From contig CP141142.1 in the NCBI GenBank assembly GCA_035235625.1, positions 17,990,995 through 18,054,994 of the forward strand: 64,000 nt of DNA. Reading direction: 5' to 3'. The notes under the pieces were generated by a model. That model had not been told where the DNA came from, did no database searches, and was given only the letters and a program-made list of their open reading frames with translations. Of this stretch, positions 23,228-34,645 are shown one piece after another. The translations under genes and the position numbers were made by a program. The DNA is from Saururus chinensis (Eukaryota > Streptophyta > Magnoliopsida > Piperales > Saururaceae). Numbering within the stretch: the first letter of the stretch is position 1; each line of letters begins with the position of its first letter.

Positions 23228-24529
23228 AAAGTGTTCTTGAAACTATCAATCGTTCTAAATAATGATCGATTGGTCATTGTTTTTAATGTATACAATTCTT
23301 CCATCGATTGTCCAATTGCGAGAGGGATCAATCAACAACTCTTGGCTTCATTTTGCACAAGGCAGAATCAACAAGCGATCAATTGTTCTCTCCTTCATAA
23401 TTCACAGCTATCGATCATTCTACCTATATTTTTGACATTTTGCATGTTTTGCCCAAAAACCTTCTAAAACCACTATAATTACTTTTTAACATTTTCCAAG
23501 TGACATATGCATGCCAATGTGACGCAGATGAGCTTCAAAACCCTTCACATTTTTAGTCTATCACCTTGATCAACAAGAACATGGTTGCTGCTAATTTTTA
23601 AGTATGTAAATTCCAAATCTGACTTGTCTACAACAGCCTCAAATCAGACTCTAAGACACAATACATACATATGGTTTCTTGCACAATTTTGACAAAGAAA
23701 TCCACAAATATACTAGACATATGACTCAAATGTTCTAACATCTATTATGGTTACATAATCTCAATAATCACGACCCATTGTAGATGGCTATATAAATACT
23801 ATAAAATTCTAACATACATCTTCGACAGTAGAAAGCAACAAGAAGACAATTGAATGGCAGAATCATGGAGAAGAAGAAGAAGAGGGTTTATGGGAGGAGG
23901 TCGGGGCTGGGAACAAACATGACTATTGAAGGACCTCGTCGAATCCAGTGTGGAATGAAAGCTAATATTGCAGAAGAATGGGTTATACCCAATAAATTAA
24001 TGCGAGAAAGTGGTCATCTCCAAGCCACTACTAGACGTATTAATAGTTGAGTGCTAAGATGACTCACAAGACATGTTTAATATCCATTGAAAATACTACC
24101 CATCACGAAGGAAGATGCTGCCCTTATCACTGAAGGCTCAAGGAAACCCAGTGAAGTTGGAAACTAGAAAAGGGCAGGCGGCCAAAGTGAAAGGGCCATC
24201 GCCAAACAAGAACAACAATGAAGAAATTTTGAATGAGGTGGCTTTAAAAAGCGTGGTGTTTTCGACGAAGACCTAGCATGCTTAGCAATAGTGCATACAG
24301 GTGGACTAATGCTATTCACATAGCAACAAATTTGTCTTCTCATTGCTCTATAACTATTTAGATAAAATTGATGCAATGGGGAGGTACAACTGGGCGGCAA
24401 CCATGAAAAATATGCTTAGTCGAAGGATATCTTCATCCCATAAAAACATCAATAAAAGAGAAGAAAACCATTTTGCCACAACCAGAATTCTAACAGGGCT
24501 TTCGTTCGTTCTATAGGTAAAAAACTTCA

Positions 24530-25130
24530 TAGTAGTGATAACATGACTGTTGTATAGTAGCGTAGAGTTAATAACACGATTAATTAAGATGTGTTTATAA
24601 TAGGAATATCATATTGTCGATAACACGATAATTTGACTAGTGTGTCATTTATAATAGGGATATCTTAATCCCATAAAAACAATAGGAGAAGAGAAAAAAA
24701 CCACTCTAACGCTACCAAAATTCTAACAGGGCTTTTGTTTGTTCTATAGGTAAAACTTCATAGTAGTGATAACACGACTATTGTATAGTAGCGTAGAGTT
24801 AATAATACAATTAATTAAGATGTCGTGTTTATAGTAGGAATATCATATTGTTGATAACACAATAATTTGACTAGTGTGTCATTGATAATACACTGAATTC
24901 ACTAGTTTGTATTGTCAATAACATGATTTTTTATGTGTTTTCGATAATACGATAATTTGATTAATGTATCATTGATAATATAGTAGATTCACTATTGTGT
25001 ACTTTCGATAACTCAATAATTTTATTAGCGTGTAATCCATGATACTATAATTTAAGAAACGTGTTATTGATTACACGGTTATCATAGGATTGTATTTTAT
25101 ATAACACGACATACCTAATCTTGAAGCGCC
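24530..25130. repeat. Palindrome-rich block of MULE-A (middle)
   Basis: Many diverged copies of CGTGTTATCGATAACACG-type palindromes, some with a TTTGACTAGTGTGTCATTG spacer. A segment of about 150 bp is tandemly duplicated (AACAGGGCTTTCGTTCGTT at 24494 and AACAGGGCTTTTGTTTGTT at 24725). Confidence 0.7.
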
Positions 25131-25139
25131 AGTAACATG

Positions 25140-26766
25140 TTCGTTTTGGTAACATAGGTGTGGTTTTTATAGCACACATGTATATGGGTACCAAGTTGTC
25201 CACTATGTACTCCTAGGTGTAAGAGGTGGCTAGGGATTACTCAGTTAATTAGGGATCTAGAGAAGACGAAAAGCTTGAGCCTTCATACGAGAAGTCGAGC
25301 AAGAAGTTGTTAGCTCATCATAGCATGAAGAAGTAGTATGGCAATCTGCTCACTTGTCTAAAGGTCCACTCTAAGGTGATACCTCATATAAAGCCAACTG
25401 CTAAAATGGCCCACTTGATTGGGGTATAGTGGCCTACTGAGAAGACCTACAAGAAGGCAGGCACTCAGACCACTAACACAAGCCAGAGAGACCTTTTTCA
25501 ATAAAACACATTGGGTGCAAACGTCATGCCAATCTCAGCCATCCTCTAAAGTCGTTGAAGCCCCTATCTATTATGTCAAGAATTAGTGACATCGTGATGG
25601 TGAAGGCCACCATTTGTGGACAACGAGAATGGAACACTAACAACATGGAAGTGGAGCTATAGCATGTTAAAATCTCTATCGAGGTGGCTGCATGTTTAAT
25701 TGAACACTTGCAACCTCCAACTAAAGAAGTTCTTCAATTGCAAGAACATCATGAAGCACTACCTCCTTTAGCAACTAGATTGAAGACATCCCCCCCGACA
25801 TTGAGGGTGAAGTCACTTGCTTGAAAATCAAAGTCTAGAACTTTGGTGCAAGAGAAAATCCAAACCGATCCTACATCTATAGATGAAAACTTCATTTTTG
25901 TAAGTTGGTTTTTTGCTCACTACATTATCAATAGGCTCATATGTCATGTTATCAATAACATAATAAGGTGCATAGTTATGTTATTGATAACATGACCTAC
26001 AATGAGATTCATAATTTCATAAAAAAGTTGAAAGAAATAGTTGTGTTAGCGATAACATGACTTTGAGCATTTTCGTATCACAATTAAAATGCTAAGCATC
26101 AGTTGTCGTGACATTGATAACACAACTTATGAGGTTTTTTGTATTCACGCTAATATGACTTCTTATCTAACATTTGCAAGGAAAAGGGAACCAATTGGGT
26201 CAAAGATGGACCCCCTTAGGTTAACAAAATGGCATCCAAGATCAAACATACTATTATCACTAGATTCTTTAAGAAAATCAATGAGGGAGTGCGACAAGCC
26301 CTGGAGGAGCCACCTCAGCAACACAAGCAAAAGAAAAGATGAGAAACTGATGATGAACATATTGCTACCCAACTACCCCTGGTACCAAGAATCAAGAGAT
26401 ATATGGTTGTACAATCAAGGGTCAAGACAAGCAACGAGGCGACAACCCAAGGCATTAGCCTAGTTGTTGAGGGGAAGCGGGCGAGGAGCAACCTCCTTCT
26501 CATGAAGGTTCCGCCTAGAGACTCAAAGCAAAAGGACACATAGGTGGTGAAGGAGGGGGGATGAATTGCCAATGCAATCATCCCTACGGAAGAAGTTGTC
26601 CCTACTTCTGAGCATGTACCACCTCCTCCAGTCGGGCCTATTGAGCAAGCATCTAGAAAGGTCGAATCCAAGGAAACCATATCCGACTACCAGTAGTTGA
26701 GGAGACAAATTAGGAGGCCACTCTTGAGAAGAAGACAACCGATGAGGCCCCTCCAAAGAGGAAAAC
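25140..26766. other. MULE-A interior, unassigned
   Basis: Less AT-rich than the flanking arrays and with traces of codon-like composition on the plus strand (25200-25880, 26160-26720). I recognise no domain and no long frame. It could be captured host sequence or decayed transposase or accessory sequence. Confidence 0.35.
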
Positions 26767-28866
26767 TACAACACCCCGACCCGGACCAGGGTGTTTGAAA
26801 AACAAAATCAGAGTAAATTAAATTTTTCCATAAAAATCAAAAACGAAACCAACTAGGAAGAACAAACTCTATGTGCAAGTCGTAACATTCCTCTACACAC
26901 CACGGAGCTTTTATGCTCCATTGTCCATAAATCAAAATAACCTAATTTTATAACTAATTTGGATCGGGCCAATGTTTCATTGTCATTGATTGCCTATGTA
27001 TGTTTTGGATAACATCCACCATATTATTCCAATACGATCGGATCTGAATATAGTTTGGCCTAAAGGCTAATACATGCATCAGGCATCACAAAATTAAATA
27101 CGTTAAAATACGTATATCCTTATATCCCAATAAATCATCCAGAATCAGACAAAAATCTCATAAATCATTGGAATCGAGCAGAAGACAATAAATCAGCAAA
27201 AACACACATGCCACTCGATCACATAGTAGAGAAAATCACACAATAGAGCATATTAGATCATACCAAATCCTATTAGTTCATATCAAAATAGATCGAAGCA
27301 TATAAGATTCAACAGAGCATTTCAGAGCAAATTAGATCTGAACATATCACAGTAGATCAAATCAGAACATATCACAATTCATCAAATCATAGCAAATCAT
27401 ATATCTTAATTATTATATTAGCATTCCAAATTAAGATGCACATCCATATAAGTCATATTAAATCAGAAGGTAAAAAATGTTTACTCCCCTATAGTTGAAA
27501 AAGCAGCATTCGGAGTTGCTTGTTTCTTCAAGGTGTCCTCCCTTTCAGGTCCGAAGATAGTGGGCAAAATCTCCTCTAGCTCCGGAACATTTCTTAGACG
27601 GCGGACATCATCTCTTTTTCACCCTGGAGATTTCTCTCTTTGCAATCCAAAGGCGGCAAACATAACCTCCCCCTTAACCCGGGAACCTTTTCACTTCTTG
27701 GGCCCATAGGCGGAGGTTAGAAATCTACCCTACCTAGAGATACTTCTCTCTCTACGCGCTCATAGGTGATAGACAAACCTTTACTTTATTCAGAGACTCT
27801 TTCCGTGCCTGTATGCTGTGAACAGAATCTCTCCTTAACTTGGGGATATTTTACTCACTGCGTAGACCATTGGGTGGAGGACAAAGCCTTCCCTACTTGG
27901 GTCCACTTCTCTCATATGCCCCAATGATGGAGGACAAAGCCCACTCTTGCTCCATGCCACTTCTTTCTCTTTGGGGCTCGAGGGTGACAAGCAGAGCCTC
28001 CTCTTTCCATGGGGTGTTTCCCCCTTATAAAGTTGCCAACTCAAGGAATGACACTCATTGTGTAGAACACCGTCGAATTAGCTAAGAATGCCTTTTGAAC
28101 GAACAAAAATAAACTTCGAACAAACCAGAAAACTCTCCCAAAAGTTTGGATGGAAATCTGAATTTATAGGAGAAGGCAGTGAGCGTACGACATAAAGCAC
28201 GCATGCACGCATAGCATGCGACACGTGTTGTATGTCTATGACATCGTGCAACGGACGGTGTGCACATGAAGCACACATGATGAACACATCAGCACTCTGC
28301 CCATGTGTATGCTGCACGATGCTCACTCCCGCTGCATGCCCCACATGCATTACATGGTCAGCCGCGCGATCAAACGGGCCTTGTGTCATGCGGACGGCCA
28401 TGATCACATGGCACAGTATGACCCATGTGCAGCATTTCACTCGGCAGTGCGGCTCAGCTCGGCTCATGCTGCTGATATCATCTAATTTATCATGTCTCTA
28501 TTATTTTGTTAATATTTCATTCAAATACTATTCCAACTTTAAAACACGATAACTTCCTACCCCGAAGTCGGAATCGTGCATTCTTAGTACCCATTGACTC
28601 GTATCGATGAGGCTTCTAAAACTAGACTCCACATGGGTTATTCTACACTTTTTACATAGGTCTCGCCCATGTAGCATGCTTCCTGAGATCATAACTTTTG
28701 TTCCTGAGTTCATTTTCACGTGTTCTTCGTTTCATTATGCTTATTACTTCGAGTTCTAACTAAAAATAAGAATTTCATCCCTTAAAACCCCTTAAATATT
28801 AACTAAAAATTATATAATTAGCCCTAACTCTTCAGGTTAGGCATAATCGGGATATGGGGTGTTACA
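26767..28866 (-). mobile_element. LTR family 2, second copy (solo)
   Basis: About 2.1 kb. On the minus strand it starts TGTAACACCCCATATCCCG and ends CCGGGTCGGGGTGTTGTA, so it has inverted terminal CAACACCCCG/GGGGTGTTACA ends. It is collinear with 20491-22806 in the opposite orientation, with shared GATCGGGCCAATGTT-type and AATACGATCGGATC blocks and a TATA box near 28160. No coding domain or matching 5-bp flanks are visible. It splits MULE-A. Confidence 0.7.
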
Positions 28867-29149
28867 TGAATTCTTCTTGGTTAGACTTACTTTCCATCTA
28901 AATAGTGTTGTTCTCGTTCCATTTCCTAACACTCCAGAGATCTTCAATTTCTTGCCCTTGAGCATTTCCAAGGCTATATTGGCGGTCACAGCTATCACTC
29001 ATGTATGAAGTACTTTAATGCACTCATTGTTGGCAATATATCTTGAAATTCAGCTTGAATGTCTTATATATTAAGTTGTATAGGCAATGAAGTGGTTAAT
29101 GATGTCTAATACAGATTTGTTGAGTTGAACTATACTGATTCCCCCAATC

Positions 29150-29430
29150 AGTAATGAATATTAATGTGTTAACGAATTGCAATTTCACTCAACATCATGT
29201 ATTTGGTAACACGCTTCCAAATTATATTGTGGCATCAAAAGGATGATATTCATATAAGTTGTGTTATGGTATCTATGCTAACACAAATATGTGAGACATT
29301 ATGTTTGTATATGACATCAATAGTTATGTAACATTATGAATATCGTGTTTCCATAAACATAATTATTTAATTTAGCATTTCGTCAAGAACACGATAGAGT
29401 ATAATATCGTGTAATCTCAAATCATATACT
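29150..29430. repeat. Palindrome-rich subterminal block of MULE-A (right)
   Basis: Diverged GTGTTA...TAACAC units, less regular than the arrays at 24530 and 52230. Confidence 0.5.
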
Positions 29431-29459
29431 CCCTGATTGTTTCACACATGAATGGTGTA

Positions 29460-29925
29460 TCAATGACTCTCGATTGAAATCCAGAATTCATGCCGGGATA
29501 AGTTGAATACCACCTTCTCCAAAATCAGTGATTTATCTCTATCTAGCGATGGTGATTTGTCTTCATTTGCAAACTCCTTCATCTCCGCATGCAATAACAC
29601 TTCTTTATTTGCATTTTTATGAATGACTAGCATTGATTGTAGGTCTTCATCATCTTCAAATTCATACAACACGAATGATTTCAAAGATGTAATCAAATAC
29701 TTCAAAGTCACATTATCATTGAGGATGACAAGTCTTTCTTTTACTAAGACCAACATCTTGCCAAACCTCACCCGAAGATCAACGTTCAACGTTCTTCAAC
29801 CTCACCTTTCCACTAACATACTTGCTATCATTTGTTATCTCTCCATTGTAATGTACCCAAATAGCAATTCAATCCATTATAAAATTAATGGGTCATCAGC
29901 AAGTGAAGGTTTTTTTAACCAATAA
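29460..29925 (-). pseudogene. Mutator transposase N-terminal remnant
   Basis: The frame 29460-29789 (109 residues) reads LKYLITSLKSFVLYEFEDDEDLQSML followed by VIHKNANKEVLLHAEMKE. This has the pattern of the N-terminal PB1-like region of plant MURA/MULE transposases: a short basic segment, an aromatic strand, EDDED, then a hydrophobic helix and HKN. Traces of the preceding YVSGKV-like block extend to about 29925 in other frames. The zinc-finger and catalytic DDE parts are not seen, so it is a pseudogene at most. Its place at the right TIR reading inward fits a MULE transposase. The family assignment rests on pattern memory only. Confidence 0.45.
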
Positions 29926-29936
29926 TAGGACAAGTA

Positions 29937-30046
29937 GTTTGTCACCCTATATTTTAGCCAACCCACCCTATTTATATATAAACAATAGATATCCACCCTT
30001 GTGTTAAGAAGGGTGGACTGGCTAAAACAAGGGGTGGGAGACTTCT
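29937..30046. mobile_element. Small foldback MITE in MULE-A
   Basis: About 110 bp whose halves are inverted: TTTTAGCCAACCCACCCT on the left and AGGGTGGACTGGCTAAAA on the right. TA dinucleotides flank it (29935-29936 and 30047-30048), so it is probably a Tc1/mariner-type MITE. Confidence 0.6.
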
Positions 30047-30197
30047 TACCTCTAGCAATAATTCTGTATCAAGAGAAAATGAGCGAAACATTGCTTTACT
30101 ATCTTTAGCAATTCACTACCGGTCAGCTACCATTCTACGAAAAATCACAAAGTATAGAACATTTACATATTGGGTCAGGTAATATAGAAAAAATTAT

Positions 30198-30701
30198 TTT
30201 TACATCCGTCCCTCTCGTTCCTTTCTGCTACCTTACCGAGTTTCTCCTCTTCCACTGTACAGACAACGACTTGGGACCTCCTTAATCAACACCGAAGACT
30301 TAATCCAAACTCTATTTTAACATGAAAGAAAGCCGCTTAAATGCTCCAGCCTGAAAATGAGGCTCAGCATATGCACTGAAAATACAAACAGCTTTTACTC
30401 AACTCGGCTTGGCTCGGCAAAAGGAGAAACTTACATGATTATCCCATTGGAGATTACATAAGCTTTTATTGCGCTGAAGGTAGCGACAAACATAGCCATC
30501 CATCACCGACCAAAGACCACCTTTTGGTCTTAAACGCGTTAGGAGGTCAAAGATTTCTTTCATCTAGTGATGTCATTTGCATGACTTTTGCTAGTGCAGG
30601 AATCTTCCGTGATCTTGTCTGTGACCCTCCTTTCTAATCTTGCCAAGTCTTTTTATTTTTTATATTATGTATTTTATTAAGTGAATTGTTATTAAGTATT
30701 A
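30198..30701. other. Gap, no gene seen
   Basis: Unassigned sequence between MULE-A and the family-3 LTR element. No frame or repeat is recognised. Confidence 0.4.
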
Positions 30702-31598
30702 TGTTATGGGTATGAAGTTTTGCCTAATATTTATACTTATAATGGTCAGATTATACCGTGTAGTTAGCAGCTACTCTCTTCCCTTCCCACTCTATGTACA
30801 TAGAAAAATCAGTAAAATAACCACAAAGCAATACAACTAACCTGGTACAAGGGTCTCCGCCCAAGCCATGTAAATTAATCTGCTAAAATACACAAGTAGG
30901 GAGAGGGCAGGGCTGAACAACCAGGCTGAGATCTCTCTTTTATCTTCCTCCCTGGTTCACTGTGCAGGAAAATTAGAGCATTCTCATGCCTTGGCCGCCC
31001 CAACCATTCCCTTAAATAGACTCAACCATAGGCTAGCCGTCCTAGAGCAACTAGAAGTACAAAACCCACCCAATACAAGAGTCCTCACCCTGTCAAACTC
31101 TCAGCTTAAAGCCATTCCGGGATAGCATAAATAAGGAAGCCTTTGCGAGTCCGTCTTCCACTAGAAGTCCTTCGCCATGCTGCCACCAAGAGTCATGCCA
31201 TCCAAGGGAACCAGCCAACTAACTCCCATCCGTCCTAGGAGTGTAGCCAGCCTGCATGTACAAGTCCTTTCTGTCCTAGGAGTTTGCTGCCCAGTCTCCT
31301 ACTCCAACTAGGAGTGCAGCCAGCCAGCATAAGCTGAATCCTATCCGCCTTAGGAGTCCTCCCCTAAGTCCAAGCAGCGCCCAGCTTTGCCGCTAGAGTC
31401 CCGCCCGTGCAAGGACTCCTACCCAGCCTGCTCCGCAAGGCGAGTAGCTCATCCGGAACATCACCTGCGTTGTCCCAGCATCCGTCCGTGCCCAAGGGGC
31501 TGCCTAGGCTATCCGCTGCCTAGCAAAACTTGGTTGTCCACTGCCAAGTATGGGGGTAGCCGCCCCCTTTCCGCATCTGTCAAGTTAAAGGGTTAACA
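30702..31598 (-). repeat. Family-3 LTR, left
   Basis: Pairs with 32649-33523. The first ~145 bases differ from the partner at about 30 sites, nearly all with T or A here against C or G there. The other ~750 bases differ at only about 5 per cent. Confidence 0.9.
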
Positions 31599-32648
31599 GG
31601 CCTCCCGCACTTGATTCTTCGATGCCCTCATCGAAGCCCCTACTTCCCAGGTGCACCGATTGAAGCACTTCAGCCATCCGCCTCGCTGAACCCGCCAGCA
31701 AGAAGCCAACACTTCGCACCACACCACGGCCAAGTCAAGTTCCGCCCACTCTAAGTCAACCTTCAGCCAGGTTTGAGCAACACCCGCTGCCCACCATCAT
31801 GCGAACCTCTGCATCGGTCCTCCCCTTAGCTGCTTCGATCAGCCAAGGCTTAGGGAGTCTGCTCCCCTCTTTCCTTCGAATCCTCAATGACCCAAAGCTG
31901 CCCCCTCAACCGGGGACTCCATCAACCGAACACATCCAATTCGCTGCAAGGGACTCATCCGACTACCTCCTCATGCTCAGATTTGTCCTTCTCCTCTTCA
32001 GCGACAAGTGCCTTCAGCCTTACCGGTTTCGGACAGCCCTATGCACAGTGCAGCCCTTGGAGTATGAAATAGCCAGCACCTTTCTTCGGCCACCCCAGCT
32101 GCTCCCCATTGTCCATGCCACCGTTGCCCCCTTTGCTGCCCTCCATGCGATGTGGGTGACGCCAGCCACCTAAACACCCACGAACTGCATCATCAGCCCG
32201 TCCCATGGCTGCCTCGCTCAGCCTAGTATGTGGGGAAACCGCTCCCCCAAAGTACAAGCCTGCCCAAGGACCTGCAACCCACCATGTAGCCGATTCTAGA
32301 ATCTACTTCAGCAAGGTGAATGCCATCTCCCAACGTCTCAGCACCTCGCTGCCCAGCAAGTCTGCCAACGACCTTCGCAGCAGCCCGTCAAGAGCCCTCT
32401 ACTCCTTCAGGGATTCCAGCACCTCAACATGTCCATCCTGCCTAGCGCCAAGCCCATCAAGAGCTTTCACCTCCTTCCGGTTTGTCCCAGTGCTTCAGCA
32501 AGGATGGATCTCCAATCTATTCAGCAACAACCCATCAAGGACCTTACCTCTTCCGGGTATCCCAGCAATTCAGCCACCTTCAGTCAACTCCTTCACAGAG
32601 ACCGTACAGAGCTTTCACCTCCTTCAGTATCCCTGCAATAGAACCAAC
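31599..32648. other. Inner region of family-3 element with imperfect tandem repeats
   Basis: GC-richer than its surroundings. From about 32360 to 32640 it has four imperfect units of 60-75 bp, built on CCCATCAAGAGCTTTCACCT, then a CCTTC stretch and a CAGCAA link. Open plus-strand frames (31799-32173, 32205-32834) come from this composition and show no known domain. Confidence 0.6.
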
Positions 32649-33523
32649 TGTCACAGGCACGAAGCTTTGCCTAGCATTCGCACTCGTGATGGCCTGACTA
32701 CACCGCGCAGCCAGCAGCCACTCTCTTCCCTTCCCACTCGTATGCGCAAGGGAAAACTAGCAAAACAACCACAAAGCAACACAACCAACCTGGTACAAGG
32801 GTCTCCGCCCAAGCTATGTAAATCAATCCGCTGAAATACACAAGTAGGGAGAGGGCAGGGCTGAACAACCAGGCTGAGATCTCTCTCTTGTCTTCCTCCC
32901 TGGTTTCAGAGCATTCTCATGCCTTGGCTGCCCCAACCATTCCCTTAAATAGACTCAGCCATAGGCTGGCCATCCTAGAGCAACTAGAAGTACAAAACCC
33001 ACCCAATACAAGAATCCTCACCCTGTCTAACTCTCAGCCTAAAGCCATTCCGGGATAGCATAGATAAGGAAGCCTTCGCGAGTCCGTCTTTCGCTAGAAG
33101 TCCTTCGCCATGCTACCACCAAGAGTCATGCCATCAAAGGGAACCAGCCAACTCCCATCCGTCCTAGGAGTGTAGCCAGCCTGCTTGTACGAGTCTTGTC
33201 CGTCCTAGGAGTTTGCTGCCCGGTCTCCTACTCCAACTAGGAGTGCAACCAGCCAGCATAAGCTGAATCCTATCTGCCTTAGGAGTCCTCTCCTAAGTCC
33301 AAGTAGCGCCCAGCTTCGCCGCTAGAGTCCCACCAGCGCAAGGACTCCTACCCAGCTCCATAAGGCGAGTAGCTCGTCCGAAACATCACCCGCGCTGTCC
33401 CAGCATCCGTCCGTGCCCAAGGAGCTGCCTAGGTTGTCCGCTACCTAGCAAAACTTAGCTGTCCGCTGCCAAGTATGGGGGTAGCCGCCCCCTTTCCGCA
33501 TCTATCAAGTTAAGGGGCTAACA
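32649..33523 (-). repeat. Family-3 LTR, right
   Basis: Partner of 30702-31598. Repeated CTAGGAGT/TTAGGAGTCC motifs occur several times in each LTR. Confidence 0.9.
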
Positions 33524-33541
33524 TATTGCCACTCTTTAGTA

Positions 33542-33646
33542 CTCCCTCTCTGTCCTATATTAATAATTATATTTAGTTTTTAAAATTAAATTAAAATTAA
33601 TTTATTTTAAAAAATTCAATAAAACTATTAATATTCCCTACTGGAG
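33542..33646. mobile_element. Stowaway-like MITE
   Basis: 105 bp beginning CTCCCTCTCTGTCC and ending CTACTGGAG, flanked by TA on both sides (33540-33541, 33647-33648). The interior is AT-rich and partly self-complementary (CTATATTAATA against TATTAATATTC). Confidence 0.5.
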
Positions 33647-33648
33647 TA

Positions 33649-34645
33649 GCTATCTCTAGTTCCAGCAAAAAATGGGCTTTCCACATTCGGTGGACATAGA
33701 GTCAAGAAGCTGCTTTAATTAATTTTAAATTTCCAGTGATTATTTGTGAACTTCTTTTGTCCGCATTACGATTCTAAAATTATTGAAAAAAGAAGCTATT
33801 TTGACAACATCATGCAGCCTTTTAAAGAATGTTATTAAATGGAAACATTATCACGAATTAAGATTTCTTATTCTGGAATCGCTTATAAATGCAAAATGTG
33901 ACATCACTTCTACATGCCTTCGTTTTTTGTTGGAATCACAAAGAACAATTAAAACTGAGGTCAATTTCTGAATTGGAGTTTGAAATTTCCTTGTAACAAT
34001 TGAGCAAAATAATTTAATCGACATCCAAAAAGTAAAAACAGTAGCTTTAAGCTGTTGATATGCATTGTTTGCTTCGTATTTGGTCCCTTTCCCCCTTGGT
34101 GGTGCAATATTTAGGCTACAAGTGTAAAGTAGTGCTGATAAGATTTGTTATTCCTCCCTGCTATTGGTTTAAGAATTTAGGACCAAATCTTTTTTGGGAA
34201 TATTCACTCACAATGATACATTGAAAACAATGGTCAGCTATCTGAAACTAGAAACTTGTCCTTTCCACTCAAGAGATAAGGGCAATTACAGTTGTCTAAA
34301 TTAAGTAATTGTTCATGCTTGGGCCATCCATTATATAGAAAAACGACATAGAAGTATCAATTCATGTACAAAGTTGTTACTAATGAAACAATACCTGGCC
34401 TGAAGAGTATAATAGAGACATTATTAGACCATTTTTTCGTATAGTGGAAATATTTAATAGAAGCATTATTAAATCATTGTTCAGTATAGTGGAAATGTTT
34501 TAGTAATTCAAAAATGCTATTTTGGTTAGTATTTACAATAGTACACGAGAACACATCTACAGTCATGTATAAAAGAATCCACAGAAGATATAATTAAGAA
34601 TAATTACGCCCTTCTTGACTGTAAGTGCTCGTTGCAAGTCAGCCA
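33649..34645. other. ADR1 downstream region, no gene seen
   Basis: AT-rich, with no coding frame. It should hold the ADR1 3' UTR at its right end. I see no perfect AATAAA on the minus strand close to the stop. Confidence 0.4.

Larger units (their letters stand above)
15894..23740 (-). mobile_element. Solo LTR, family 1, interrupted by a chromovirus
   Basis: A single LTR of about 1.21 kb once the insertion at 16599-23227 is set aside. On the minus strand it starts TGTTAGAACATTTGAGTC (23740) and ends ...TATCTCA (15894). Flanks TTTAT (15889-15893) and TCTAT (23741-23745) agree at four of five bases, an aged 5-bp target duplication. No internal region accompanies it, so it probably arose by LTR-LTR recombination. 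It shares order and motifs with the LTR at 57372-58640, including the ATCGATTG clusters. Confidence 0.75.
15000..30197 (-). mobile_element. MULE-A, Mutator-like element with nested insertions
   Basis: The ends form long terminal inverted repeats: GACATTTTCCCATATTCCC...CTGACCCAACATGTAAAT at 15000 on, and its inverted counterpart ending at 30197 (ATTTACATATTGGGTCAG...). They match each other over roughly 100 bases and match the TIRs of MULE-B (51625-53483). Flanking 9-mers TTTTACTCA (14991-14999) and TTTTACATC (30198-30206) agree in the first six bases, as for an aged 9-bp Mutator target duplication. A transposase-like N-terminal remnant lies near the right end on the minus strand. Its own sequence (15000-15893, 23741-26766, 28867-30197) carries many copies of the GTGTTATCGATAACAC palindrome. 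LTR elements later split it at 15894 and 26767. Confidence 0.7.
30702..33523 (-). mobile_element. Short non-autonomous LTR element, family 3
   Basis: Two LTRs (30702-31598, 897 bp; 32649-33523, 875 bp) enclose about 1.05 kb. On the minus strand the LTR starts TGTTAGCCCCTTAACTTG and ends GTGCCTGTGACA. Flanks TATTA (30697-30701) and TATTG (33524-33528) match at four of five bases. On the minus strand each LTR carries a TATA-like CTATTTAAGGG. The inner region has no gag, protease, integrase or reverse transcriptase, so it must depend on another element. A solo LTR of this family is at 46249-47040. Primer site unclear (minus strand: TTGGTTCTATTGCAGG). Confidence 0.85.

Noticed and set aside
32205-32834. 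A 209-residue plus-strand open frame
   Set aside because: It lies in the repeat-bearing inner region and right LTR of the family-3 element, has no domain, and is serine/proline-rich by composition.
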